Assembly: GCA_964463355.1 (NCBI GenBank)
Contig: CAYXBP010000006.1
Coordinates: 1 to 64,000 of the forward strand
DNA length: 64,000 bases
Origin: Firm-04 sp964463355
GTDB lineage: Bacteria; Bacillota; Clostridia; Oscillospirales; Ruminococcaceae
Reading direction: 5' to 3'
In this document: one piece after another, positions 8,803-17,547 of the stretch
How positions within the stretch are numbered: the stretch's first letter is position 1
Layout: each line of letters opens with the position of its first letter
Notes under the pieces: generated by a model
Told to the model about the DNA's origin: nothing
What the model saw: the letters and a program-made list of their open reading frames with translations, nothing else
Databases searched by the model: none
Position numbers and translations under genes: made by a program

Positions 8803-8831
8803 ATTATACCATACTCGCAAGCATTTGTCAA
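8803..8831 (-). promoter_or_regulatory. Consensus sigma-A promoter of tRNA-Val
   Basis: Perfect TTGACA, 17-base spacer, perfect TATAAT on the minus strand, about 13 bases before the tRNA. Confidence 0.92.
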
Positions 8832-8902
8832 GCACTTTTTTCAAAATTGCCATTTATTTTGCGCCACTACGTTCTGGTACGTGTGCAAAGAAAACGCAAT
8901 CA

Positions 8903-9040
8903 CTTATTGTAAACGCTTCGCGAGGCTTGTGCGCCCTGCGAAAGGGCTTTCTGGTGCCTTGATAAATAAAGTCACCATCTTGCAAAAAAGATGGTGACTT
9001 TACAACATATGAACATGAAAAGACATCTGTTTACAATAAG
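8903..9040. repeat. 12-base inverted repeat enclosing two hairpins
   Basis: CTTATTGTAAAC at 8903-8914 is exactly complementary to GTTTACAATAAG at 9029-9040. Between the arms are a GC hairpin (GCCCT/AGGGC near 8932-8947) and a long AT-ending hairpin (8968-9001). The right arm overlaps the stop codon of the small open frame at 9031-9150. Confidence 0.6.
8968..9001 (-). terminator. Hairpin, probable minus-strand terminator
   Basis: AAAGTCACCATCTT...AAGATGGTGACTTT is a 14-base stem with a short loop. On the minus strand it is followed by ATTTATC, which suits the end of the transcript from 9215-9243. Confidence 0.6.
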
Positions 9041-9150
9041 CAGTGCATTGGACTCAAGCCTCCATGAGAATTGCGACGGATGTTATCAATCATGACTGCC
9101 CCCAGAATACAACCAATCAGGGGAATGCTGCTAAATGACCCATTGGTCAC
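9031..9150 (-). CDS. Small hydrophobic peptide candidate (39 aa)
   Basis: A frame of 39 codons from a GTG with GAAAGGG just upstream (an ATG-initiated version from 9168 adds six residues but has no RBS). The peptide has a hydrophobic centre, IPLIGCILGAVMIDNI, flanked by polar ends. It is preceded by a near-consensus promoter and followed by a hairpin, so the stretch is very likely transcribed. Whether it is translated or is a noncoding RNA cannot be told from sequence. No family recognised. Confidence 0.35.
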   Translation of the reverse strand: MTNGSFSSIPLIGCILGAVMIDNIRRNSHGGLSPMHCLL

Positions 9151-9214
9151 ACGCCCTTTCTTCATCATATGTGATTCGGAACTGATTTTGTGTTCGTTCC
9201 TTATCTTTGATTAC

Positions 9215-9243
9215 ATTCTATCATATTTTTCTTACATTGTCAA
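9215..9243 (-). promoter_or_regulatory. Sigma-A promoter of a short transcript
   Basis: Minus strand TTGACA, 17-base spacer, TAGAAT. No sizeable gene lies downstream before tRNA-Val; the product would be the transcript ending at the hairpin 8968-9001 (about 240 nt). Confidence 0.8.
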
Positions 9244-9406
9244 TAGATTTTGGCGAATTTTCACATATTTTTATCTTCTAACATTATGCGAAAGGAGCTA
9301 TGGAAAATCTTGCCATAAAAATCCGCAGATGGCTGTGAATATGCACAATCGAGCGACACTACAGGAACAACTTGATAGTAAAAATACTCAAAAATGCGCA
9401 AAACAC

Positions 9407-9435
9407 TTGCAATTCCAAACGGTTGTTGCTATAAT
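9407..9435 (+). promoter_or_regulatory. Sigma-A promoter of the dockerin repeat protein
   Basis: TTGCAA, 17-base spacer, TATAAT, about 90 bases before the start codon at 9525. Confidence 0.8.
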
Positions 9436-9524
9436 AGATATGTGTATCAGTATCGGTAGAGATGTGGATCATCCGTACCGTTCCATCGTACATAAACCAA
9501 CATAATTCATGAGGAGATGTTTGA

Positions 9525-12003
9525 ATGAAAAAGTCTATGTTCAAGCGCGGAATCGCTTCCGCAACCGGCATCCTGCTGGCAGCCTCCCAAGTGGGTATGA
9601 CCGCTATGAACACCATTGCGGCAGAAGTCACTATTGACGCATCATATATGACCGATGTGCCTGTGCTTGTTGATCCAGATGGTGTTTTGCAGTATACCGA
9701 GGGCAGCTGGTATGATCTGCTGTTTGCTGCTTACACCGCAGCAGATGCGTTGGATCAGGAGATCGCTGTGGATGCAGCTAAGAATTCCGCAAAGGATCTG
9801 TTCGGCAAGTACTTGGGCGCTGAAGCTACTGAGGTTCTGATGGATTCTATTTCCAATGCACATCTCAATGGCAATGCAGGTAAGTACACCATTACCGCTA
9901 CACTGGATGACTGCGGCGATGTTGTTGGTGCTGCTGTGCTGAGCAAGCTGGCAGGCATCGATGTAGATACTGTTTCTATGGCTCTGGCAGGCACTCTGAC
10001 CATCGGTATCGACATGACCACTGAGAATACGATTGCTTTTGCTGTTGCTTTTGCTGCTGAGGATGGCAAAGTCTACACTGAGGCCAACATCAGTGATTAC
10101 ATCACTGCGAAGCTGATTGAGGGTCTGACCTCTGCCGGCAGAATGGATGCGTTTCCTGGTGCCGCTTCGAAGCTGAATGACGCAAAGTCTACCGTTTCCG
10201 ATATCAACTTTGTTGCCAATAGCTTTGAGGGCGCTTATGCACAGTATGTCGCTGCTCTTCCCGAGAAGATTGCTGACAAGGCACCTGCAACTCTGGCTGA
10301 GGCAATGGCAAACGAGAAGGCAAATTCCGTGCTGCCGCAGGTACTTGAGGTTATCAATGATGCGCAGGGTATTGCTACCATTGATGTGACTGTTGCCGAT
10401 GTTGCTGGCATCATGGCAAACGGCTATGATATCTCAATCGCCGTCAAGAATGGAACTTCTGGAATTGCAGAGTTCTCCATTCCCGATGACCAGAACGCAG
10501 AACTGGTTGCTGCTTTTGCTGAGTATTACACCACTGCCGCTTCTCTTGCCGATCTGCAAGCATACTTTGCAGAGGCTTATGAGCTGGACGATGAGAAGTA
10601 CACCTACACCGTTACCGCAGTGGAATCCCACAAGGAATTGACCGTTGCTGCTTCTACCGCTGGCGTGGCTTACGAGATCATCCGTGTGATCGATTCTGTG
10701 ACTCTTGAGCTGAAGGACATCGAAACAACTACCACTGCTGATACGACTGACTCCGTTGACACAACAACTACCACCGCTGATACAACTGGTTCTGTTGACA
10801 CAACAACTACCACTGCTGATACGACAGGTTCTGTTGACACAANNNNNNNNNNNNNNNNNNNNNNNNNNNNNNNNNNNNNNNNNNNNNNNNNNNNNNNNNN
10901 NNNNNNNNNNNNNNNNNNNNNNNNNNNNNNNNNNNNNNNNNNCTGCTGATACGACAGGTTCTGTTGACACAACAACTACCACTGCTGATACGACAGGTTC
11001 TGTTGACACAACAACTACCACTGCTGATACGACAGGTTCTGTTGACACAACAACTACCACTGCTGATACGACAGGTTCTGTTGACACAACAACTACCACT
11101 GCTGATACGACAGGCTCTGTTGACACAACAACTACCACTGCTGATACGACAGGTTCTGTTGACACAACAACTACCACTGCTGATACGACAGGCTCTGTTG
11201 ACACAACAACTACCACTGTTGATACGACCACAACGGTAGATACGACTACTACTGTTGACACAACAACTACCGTAGATACGACTACCACTCCTACTGCTGT
11301 TGTTTACACTTACGAGTATGAAGTCAACAGCAATATCGATGATGTTCTGTACTACTGGTCTTGCGAAACTGAGAACTTTGATCTCTCCGCAATCAGCGGT
11401 ACCTTGCGCGTTCTGGCTGACGGTGTGAAGGTTGACGAAGTGACCATTGGCAGCGAGTACTATGTCGCAGATGCTGATTCTGCTTCCGCACTTGAGTTTA
11501 CTGGCTATGGCGAGTACACCGTAAAGGTAAAGCTTTCCGATAAGGCTGTTGCCGATTTTACAGCTAAGTTTGAAGAAGCTGGCTATGATGTTACTACTCT
11601 GAGCGAGGTTCTGAATACTACCGCTATCGCTGACGAGTTTACCGCGGTTTTGGTTATGCGTGGCGATGCGAATCTGGACGACAGCGACAAGGGTACCAAT
11701 GACACAATTAGAATCCTGACCTTGTACAACCGTATTACACTGCAAAATCGTGGCATTGAGTGGGTTCAGGAATCCCTCGGTGTGGATGAAATGACCTTAA
11801 AGGTGATGTGCTATGCAGCTGATGTTAATTGTGACCAGGTGATTGACAGCAAGGATGCTAACACTGCTCTGAAGTACTACAACTTTAATTATTTGCAGCA
11901 GCTCCCCAAGACTTGGGACGAGCTTATTGGTGACGGCAACGAGGCTACCATCCATGAGTATGCACAGCATGTGGATCCCCTGGTGGTTTTCCCTGCTCAG
12001 TGA
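9525..12003 (+). CDS. Secreted dockerin-like protein with Thr-rich repeats (assembly gap inside)
   Basis: Signal peptide (MKKSMFKRG..., cleavage near the AEV about residue 35), an N-terminal domain of about 360 residues I do not recognise, a Thr-rich tandem repeat, a small beta-rich domain, then a dockerin-like pair: GDANLDDSDKGTND and ADVNCDQVIDSKDAN, each a calcium-loop of the DxNxDxxxxxxD kind. Three repeat units precede and seven follow a 100-N gap. The frames either side differ only because the N-run has an arbitrary length; sequence at both edges requires a true gap of 9 + 39n bases, which restores one frame. The first calcium loop carries an insertion. Likely role: an extracellular protein docked to a cohesin, perhaps a structural or adhesive cellulosome part. 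Frame and N-terminus are firm, function is not. Confidence 0.8.
10735..11221 (+). repeat. In-frame 39-base tandem repeat (13 aa, TADTTGSVDTTTT)
   Basis: At least ten units interrupted by the gap. Units differ at few bases (GGT/GGC, GTT/GTC type), showing recent homogenisation. A shorter TVDTT series follows to about 11290. Such linkers separate domains in secreted cellulosomal proteins; copy number is likely to vary between strains. Confidence 0.9.
10843..10942. other. Assembly gap (100 N)
   Basis: A placeholder of exactly 100 N inside the tandem repeat. The real length is unknown; repeat phase at its edges implies 9 bases plus whole 39-base units. Confidence 0.98.
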
Positions 12004-12024
12004 TTTGCGCGATACTATGACGGA

Positions 12025-12058
12025 AAAGAAGGGTACAGCTTTTGCTGTACCCTTCTTT
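12025..12058 (+). terminator. Terminator of the dockerin repeat protein
   Basis: AAAGAAGGGTACAGC/GCTGTACCCTTCTTT, a 15-base perfect stem with a TTTT loop, 22 bases after the stop codon. Confidence 0.9.
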
Positions 12059-12109
12059 GTGATGTGAAATTAGATGCAAAAATACCACTTCCAGAAAAAT
12101 GCTTTGTAA

Positions 12110-12152
12110 AAAACAATGAGGGGAAAGCGATTCTGTTCGCTTTCCCCTCAAA
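12110..12152 (-). repeat. Dispersed hairpin element, copy 1 (minus orientation)
   Basis: GAGGGGAAAGCG/CGCTTTCCCCTC stem at 12118-12149. In minus orientation it matches the copies at 21979-22040, 29582-29643 and 61018-61054 (core GAGGGGAAAGCGAACA). It lies between convergent genes. Confidence 0.75.
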
Positions 12153-12249
12153 TCGTTATTGTATGTTTCGCAAAGCGAAGCTGCGCAGTTTGCTGAAAGC
12201 AGGCACATGAAGGTAATCGTGATGCTTCGCTGCCTGTGGGCATTTTGCA

Positions 12250-15200
12250 TTATAACCGAATGGTGAAGGTTGACTGGTCATCGTTCCAATGGATGTCTGC
12301 AAACGGATCTTTTTCCTCCGTGGTCACTTCATCATCTGTATTGGTTGTAGTGGCAGAGTGCGCATCTACTTTGGGTGTGGGCGCAGTGTCAGAAACAGGG
12401 ATCTTGGGTGTATAGTCCTCGTCTGGCAAATCGGGCAGGTCTGGGAGATCGTCCAACAGGCTCGCGCGTATTCGCGCCTTGCGCTCCTCTGGTGTTTCCT
12501 TCATGCGTTGCTTACGCTCACGATCTTCAGGCAAATCGGGCAAATCATCCAACAGACTTGCACGGCGTTTTGCCTTTGCCTCCTCAGGAGATATCTCACG
12601 TTCCGCCTTTGCTTTTTTGGGCTTTGGCTGCTTTTTCGGCTTTTCGCGTGTGATTTTGGGCACTGGCTCTTCCTCGATGGGCGGTAGCTTCACTGCGAGA
12701 TCAATGGGCGCAGACTTCTTGCGCGCTTCTTCCAACTCACGCTTGATGCGCTCCGTGTAGTTCGTTTCTTCCTCATCGAAGGGGTTATACTTCATCATCG
12801 GGGCTGATTCGTCCACAGTGGGTACAGGCTTAACCTGCTCAGCAGCGACCTTTGGCAGTACCGCCACTCTGGACACATCGATGCCATCGGTAAGAGGTTC
12901 TGCTTTGGAAATGATTTTTTCCTTTTTGGGCGGCTTAGGCGCAGGCTTTGGCTCCTCGCGCTGAATCGGTTCTTCAGCCATGAAAGCTGGCTTTGCAGCA
13001 GGCTGCTCAATTTTCGCCAATTGTGGTTGTGCAGGTGCTTGCTGCACGGGACGGAAGAGAAAATCGGGATCAGAAGAGGGCACTTGCTGAACGGGAACGG
13101 GAGCGGGCACAGATGGAACTCTTTGTGGCTGTGCGACAGGTTCAGCGAATGTGGTTGGTGGATCTCCCGTATGCTTTACAAACTGAACGAGCATACTGTT
13201 TTGTTTTGCGTATCGCTCGGCATAGGTTCCTTCTTCGGCATGCAGGCGGAATTTTGGGCATTCCGTAAAGGCGTTCTCTTCGATTGTGGTAACTGATGAA
13301 GGGATATACACATCAGCGAGGTGGGTACAGTGGCTGAACGCCGATCGACCGATACGTGTCACACCTTCGGGGATGATGATTTCGCGAAGATCCGCATGAT
13401 AGAACGCCTCATTATCAATTTCGGTGAGTGTTGCGGGCAGACGGATGCTTTTTAGCGCGACACAGTTACTAAACATCGCATGGCCGATCTTAGAAAGCCC
13501 ATCATGGAGCTTGACTGTATGCAGTGCTGAGCAGCTATGGAATATATACCCTTCAATTGTTTGCAGAGTACTGGGCAACTCGATATACTCCAATTGTTCA
13601 CAGAAGGAGAATGCACCGTGCTGTAAGGTATGCAGCCCCTCGGGCAGGCGCACAACGCGTACAGGCTGCTGCGCAAAAGCGGCTGATGCGATACAGCGCA
13701 CACCGATGGGTACATCCACCTCAGCCTGTATGGAGTTGGCACGCAGCAAAATATTGGCACCTACGATGGTAAACGGCTCGGTTCGGCGGCTAAGCCATGG
13801 TGTATAGGCAAAGGCATCCACGCCAATTTGCGTGACCGTAGATGGAATGGAAACATCGGTTAACACGCCGCAGTTGGCAAACGCATTATCACCAATGCTG
13901 ATTACGCCTTCGGGGATCACGACATTGCGCAGACCGCCTCGTTCAAAGGCGCGCGGGCCGATGCGTCGCACGCCGATAGGGATGGGGCTGTAGCCGTCGG
14001 CACGGATAAGAAATCTGCCAACGATGTAATGCCCTGCGGTCATACGGAACAGTGGGGTATCGGCAAAGGCGTTGCCTGCGATTTCTTCAACGCTGTCGGG
14101 AATATAAGCTTCGCAAAGGCTGCTGCAATTGCGAAACGCATTCTGTTGGATAAACTTCGGCCCTTCGGGTATCACCACGGTGCGCATAGAGGAACAGCCC
14201 GTGCAAATTGCATCGCTGATGACCTCCAGCTGTGAGGAGAAGCGCAGTTCTGTCAGGGACATACAATCACGCAGTGCCTCATTTTCCATCAGCTTAAGGG
14301 AATCTGGCATATAGAAGCGACGCATTGTGGTACAGCCTTGAAACGCATTTTTCCCGACCACCTCAACGCCTTGGGGCAACACGACCTCCACAAGGGGGCA
14401 ATCACGGAACGCAAATCTACCGATGCGGCGCAGGGTGCTTGGCAGATAAATTCGTTGCAGGCTGCGGCAGCCATTGAAGGCGTAGCCACCGATTTCCTCA
14501 ACGCCTTCAGGGATCACCACCGAAACGAGCTGTTTGTTTTGTTCAAAGGCGTGGTTGCCGATGCGGATCACGCCTTGTGGTATCATGATATCGCGGACAT
14601 TGTACTCCTGAGTATATTTGCGTAAAACGCCGTATTCGATGTAGAATGCGGGGTTTGCGCCACGCAGCAACGATGCCTCGCGTTCAGTGTAGCACATGAT
14701 GTTATGCGCAAGGGCAAAAACGTGTGCTACGCTGCCAGTGACGGCAGTAATGATGTTCAAGTTATGCTCTGTACCAAAGGCGTAGGGGTGCAGCTTGGTT
14801 ACAGAGGGTGGGATGATGACACATTTCAATTCGGTGCAGCCTGCAAAAGCATCCTCACAGATTTCGGTTACGGTTTCTGGGATTGAGATGGTGGTAAGAG
14901 AGGTACAGTTTGCAAAGGCTTCTCTGCCGATGCTGTGCAAGCCGTTCTGAAGTTTCACGGATGTCAGGCTGGTGCAGGCATAGAATGCACGGTTTTCGAT
15001 GTATTGCACATTGCTGGGAATTTCAATTTCGGTGAGGTGCGAACAGCCAGAGCAAGTACCGCGCGCGATGAAATCAATTGATGCGGGAAATGTGATTTGC
15101 TTGAGGCTGCTGCAATTACAGAACGCCCACATACCTACGGTATCGCAGGAATCGGGGATGATCATAGAGGAAAGCATATGGCAGCCGTCAAAGGCGTTTG

Positions 15201-15459
15201 CACCGATCAGACGCAGCCCTTCTGGAATATGGACAGATTCCAACTCTGCACACAGTGCAAAAGCTTTTTCGCCGATGGAGAGGATTGAATCAGGGAGTGC
15301 GACGCTGCTGACTGCGGTCATTGTAAATGCTTCGTCAGCGATCTCAGTTACATTCTTCGGCACCGCAAGACTTTCGCCCTTTTTTCGTATGCCCAGACGC
15401 TCAAGCGTTCTGGTTTCCTCGTATTTCAGCAAAACGCCGTTTTTGATTTTAAAGCCCAT
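12250..15459 (-). CDS. Large BspA-type leucine-rich repeat protein without signal peptide
   Basis: About 1069 residues. Residues 1-760 are a long array of LRR_5 / BspA repeats (A-x-x-x-C-x-x-L-x-x-V-x-I-P), e.g. AFANCTSLTTISIPETVTEI. Residues 770-1069 are Pro/Glu/Lys-rich and disordered, with two copies of ASLLDDLPDLP, each after a P-E-E-x-K-A-x-x-R segment. No signal peptide or membrane helix is visible, which is unlike secreted BspA adhesins, so it is either cytoplasmic or exported in another way. GGAGGCGC lies 6 bases before the ATG. BspA-LRR proteins typically bind proteins; the partner is unknown. Confidence 0.88.
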   Translation of the reverse strand: MGFKIKNGVLLKYEETRTLERLGIRKKGESLAVPKNVTEIADEAFTMTAVSSVALPDSILSIGEKAFALCAELESVHIPEGLRLIGANAFDGCHMLSSMIIPDSCDTVGMWAFCNCSSLKQITFPASIDFIARGTCSGCSHLTEIEIPSNVQYIENRAFYACTSLTSVKLQNGLHSIGREAFANCTSLTTISIPETVTEICEDAFAGCTELKCVIIPPSVTKLHPYAFGTEHNLNIITAVTGSVAHVFALAHNIMCYTEREASLLRGANPAFYIEYGVLRKYTQEYNVRDIMIPQGVIRIGNHAFEQNKQLVSVVIPEGVEEIGGYAFNGCRSLQRIYLPSTLRRIGRFAFRDCPLVEVVLPQGVEVVGKNAFQGCTTMRRFYMPDSLKLMENEALRDCMSLTELRFSSQLEVISDAICTGCSSMRTVVIPEGPKFIQQNAFRNCSSLCEAYIPDSVEEIAGNAFADTPLFRMTAGHYIVGRFLIRADGYSPIPIGVRRIGPRAFERGGLRNVVIPEGVISIGDNAFANCGVLTDVSIPSTVTQIGVDAFAYTPWLSRRTEPFTIVGANILLRANSIQAEVDVPIGVRCIASAAFAQQPVRVVRLPEGLHTLQHGAFSFCEQLEYIELPSTLQTIEGYIFHSCSALHTVKLHDGLSKIGHAMFSNCVALKSIRLPATLTEIDNEAFYHADLREIIIPEGVTRIGRSAFSHCTHLADVYIPSSVTTIEENAFTECPKFRLHAEEGTYAERYAKQNSMLVQFVKHTGDPPTTFAEPVAQPQRVPSVPAPVPVQQVPSSDPDFLFRPVQQAPAQPQLAKIEQPAAKPAFMAEEPIQREEPKPAPKPPKKEKIISKAEPLTDGIDVSRVAVLPKVAAEQVKPVPTVDESAPMMKYNPFDEEETNYTERIKRELEEARKKSAPIDLAVKLPPIEEEPVPKITREKPKKQPKPKKAKAEREISPEEAKAKRRASLLDDLPDLPEDRERKQRMKETPEERKARIRASLLDDLPDLPDLPDEDYTPKIPVSDTAPTPKVDAHSATTTNTDDEVTTEEKDPFADIHWNDDQSTFTIRL

Positions 15460-15539
15460 TTTTTGCGCCTCCTGAAAAGGGGTTGTTTGGTATGCTTTAT
15501 GTATTTTGTGTATGGTGGCACAAAACCGCTATCGTAACA

Positions 15540-15568
15540 ATTATACCATAAATATGTTTGGATTGCAA
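15540..15568 (-). promoter_or_regulatory. Sigma-A promoter of the BspA-type gene
   Basis: Minus strand TTGCAA, 17-base spacer, TATAAT, about 80 bases before the start. Confidence 0.8.
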
Positions 15569-15681
15569 GAGGATATCGCAATGTGTACTTGTAGAATTAT
15601 CAGCTCTTGATTTGTACATTTTGCACAATTATTAAGATGCTCTTTGGTGGAATGCTCCGCAAGATATCGGCAAAAGGCGAC

Positions 15682-15716
15682 AAAAAGGGCATCTCCCCAT
15701 AGGGAAATGCCCTTTG
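15682..15716 (-). terminator. Terminator of the solute-binding protein gene
   Basis: AAAGGGCAT...ATGCCCTTT stem with inner TCCC/GGGA pairing. On the minus strand it is followed by TTTTTG, 26 bases past the stop codon. Confidence 0.9.
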
Positions 15717-15741
15717 CATTTGTATTGCAGATTGTGATAGA

Positions 15742-17142
15742 TCAGTTCTGGGTGGCGTTGTACTCAGCCAGATATGCATCAATTGCAGAACTGATGGTAC
15801 CGACAGTTTCCGACCACTGAATCTGCCCCTTGGTGGCGGTACGGATACCGTTTTCGGAGGAATCCAGAATCTTGGTGACATCGGCAGAGGTGCCAGTGTA
15901 GAAGTCATACACGGGGTTTGCGCGAGCCATCTCATCCATCTTGATCTTCATTGCGACCATTTCCTCAGTCCAACCGTAAACGCTGTAGAGCTGCTCAGTA
16001 GCGATGGCATCGGCGCGCTCGTTGGTGATGGTTACACGCTTGCACTCAGCAAACTTAATAACGCCCTCAGGGTTTTGGCCGCCCTTGACCATCACGTAGC
16101 CGTCCAAACCGCAAGGAATGTAGTAGGTATCGCTTTCGGGATCCTTGGGCATTGGCACGAACATGACATCTTCCGCGTCACCGAAGGTAGGCTGCCACTG
16201 GTCGGGCGTGCAGTAGAGCTTCCACAGACCTGCGGGGAAGAACAGTTCCTTGCCTTCACCGATATACTGAGGCATCTCAGACCAGCCAAAATCGCCGCAG
16301 CCGATTGCAACGAGGTTGTTGGTGGAAAGCTCGAAGAACCAGTTCTGCAAACGCTCCAGGCTGGGATTCTTCAGATTGCTTACCAGCTTACCGTCCTCAA
16401 TGCCAATATAGGGCACACCAGTCGTACGGGACAAGCCGTTCTCAAACCAGTAACCATCCAGACCATAGTAGCCCTCTTCCACATCCACGAACTGCTCAAG
16501 CTGCTCCTGGAAGGTTTTCCAGTTCCACTCGCCCTTTTCCAGCAGCTCGGCGGGATCTTTCAGACCATGCTCCTGAATGGTGGATCTGTTGTAGATCAGC
16601 GCGCAGTTATCACCAGAAACAGCATTCACGATGACATAGTGCTTGCCACCCCAAGTGAACTGATCCATAACTTCCTTGGTATCTGCCCACAACTCGTTGT
16701 TGAAATCAATATAATCGTCGATGGGGACGAACATATCCTTGATGGCACCTTTGGGGAAAGCGTCCAGATCGGATGCGGGGAAGAAGTCAACACCCTCGCC
16801 ACCGTTGACGGCATTTGCGAGCGAATCGTAACGAGTGTTCCAGTCAACTGCATTATATTCCACCACGCCGCCGTACCGGGATTGGAAGATCGCCAATTCA
16901 ATGGGGGGTTCTTTACCGGAAGAATCGGGATTGATATCCCAGTTTGCCATCCACTTAATGGTTTTGTTTTCCAACTCACCGGTCAGACGGCTGTCCTCTG
17001 CTGCGATTTCTGCAACCTCTGCGGCAGTAGCGGAATCCAGGGATTTGTAGCTGGATTCTTCCTCGACTCCGTCGCAGGCGAACATAGTCATGCTCATGCT
17101 GGCAAGCAGCAGTGCTGCAATTGCCATTCTGGTTTTTTTCAT
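15742..17142 (-). CDS. Extracellular solute-binding lipoprotein (family 1)
   Basis: Substrate-binding component of an ABC importer, most like sugar-binding family 1 proteins. Lipoprotein signal MKKTRMAIAALLL... with lipobox MFAC (Cys23). The body shows family-type stretches: a VDFFPASDLDAFPKGAIKD hinge region, DNCALIYNR and LEKGEWNWKTFQEQLEQF, and near the end the MKIKMDEMARANP region. 466 residues is normal. Unusually, no permease or ATPase gene adjoins it: it is a single-gene unit with its own promoter and terminator, so it must use a transporter encoded elsewhere or act as a scavenging or sensing receptor. Ligand unknown. Confidence 0.88.
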   Translation of the reverse strand: MKKTRMAIAALLLASMSMTMFACDGVEEESSYKSLDSATAAEVAEIAAEDSRLTGELENKTIKWMANWDINPDSSGKEPPIELAIFQSRYGGVVEYNAVDWNTRYDSLANAVNGGEGVDFFPASDLDAFPKGAIKDMFVPIDDYIDFNNELWADTKEVMDQFTWGGKHYVIVNAVSGDNCALIYNRSTIQEHGLKDPAELLEKGEWNWKTFQEQLEQFVDVEEGYYGLDGYWFENGLSRTTGVPYIGIEDGKLVSNLKNPSLERLQNWFFELSTNNLVAIGCGDFGWSEMPQYIGEGKELFFPAGLWKLYCTPDQWQPTFGDAEDVMFVPMPKDPESDTYYIPCGLDGYVMVKGGQNPEGVIKFAECKRVTITNERADAIATEQLYSVYGWTEEMVAMKIKMDEMARANPVYDFYTGTSADVTKILDSSENGIRTATKGQIQWSETVGTISSAIDAYLAEYNATQN

Positions 17143-17211
17143 TCTGATATCCTCCTAAGAATTTGGTGCAAGCGCTCCACCGAAGTGAACGCAAACACTC
17201 TCATATGATAT

Positions 17212-17240
17212 ATTATACCAAAATTGCTGCGCTTTGTCAA
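17212..17240 (-). promoter_or_regulatory. Sigma-A promoter of the solute-binding protein gene
   Basis: Perfect TTGACA, 17-base spacer, TATAAT on the minus strand, about 65 bases before the start. Confidence 0.9.
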
Positions 17241-17319
17241 GATAAAATTGCCAAAAAGCATACCGCAATTTGAAAAAACAGCGATTTGAATCTTTGCAGT
17301 CAAGCGATTCCTCACAAAA

Positions 17320-17486
17320 ACGATACAAACAAGGACAGCGCATCCGTTTGCAGATGCGCTGCTATCTGAAAAGCGTTTGTGCTTCACCCTTTGTCCAAAA
17401 GCGCTTCCAAGGATGAAGCACAGATCCCGCGGGCAATATCGCTTCATCACTTTCGGGCAGCAGGGGGGGTAAAAAGCAGTCGCTTG
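17320..17486 (-). ncRNA. Structured small RNA candidate, 6S-like architecture
   Basis: The gap between gpr and the solute-binding gene holds its own promoter (17492-17520) and no open frame. The predicted RNA can form an outer stem (AAGCG/CGCTT and TTTACCC with GGGTGAAG), a large internal loop, an apical arm GATGAAGC...GCTTCATC (17412-17448), and ends in AGCGCATC/GATGCGCT (17337-17360) before a T-rich stretch. An outer stem, central bubble and long apical arm is the layout of 6S RNA. No match was computed, so this is inference from structure and promoter. Confidence 0.45.
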
Positions 17487-17491
17487 CTAGT

Positions 17492-17520
17492 AGTATATGC
17501 CGATTTTGCACAAAATGCAA
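17492..17520 (-). promoter_or_regulatory. Sigma-A promoter of the small RNA candidate
   Basis: Minus strand TTGCAT, 17-base spacer, TATACT, located just after the gpr stop codon and not followed by any gene for 350 bases. Confidence 0.7.
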
Positions 17521-17547
17521 CATCCAAATTATGGTAATATATTGCCG

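Noticed and set aside
9031..9243. LexA/SOS box in the promoter region (GAAC...GTTC)
   Set aside because: The half-sites in GAACACAAAATCAGTTC are 9 bases apart, not 4 as in the Gram-positive SOS box.
10735..11221. Possible CRISPR array
   Set aside because: The repeats are contiguous without spacers, in frame and coding; no cas genes are present.
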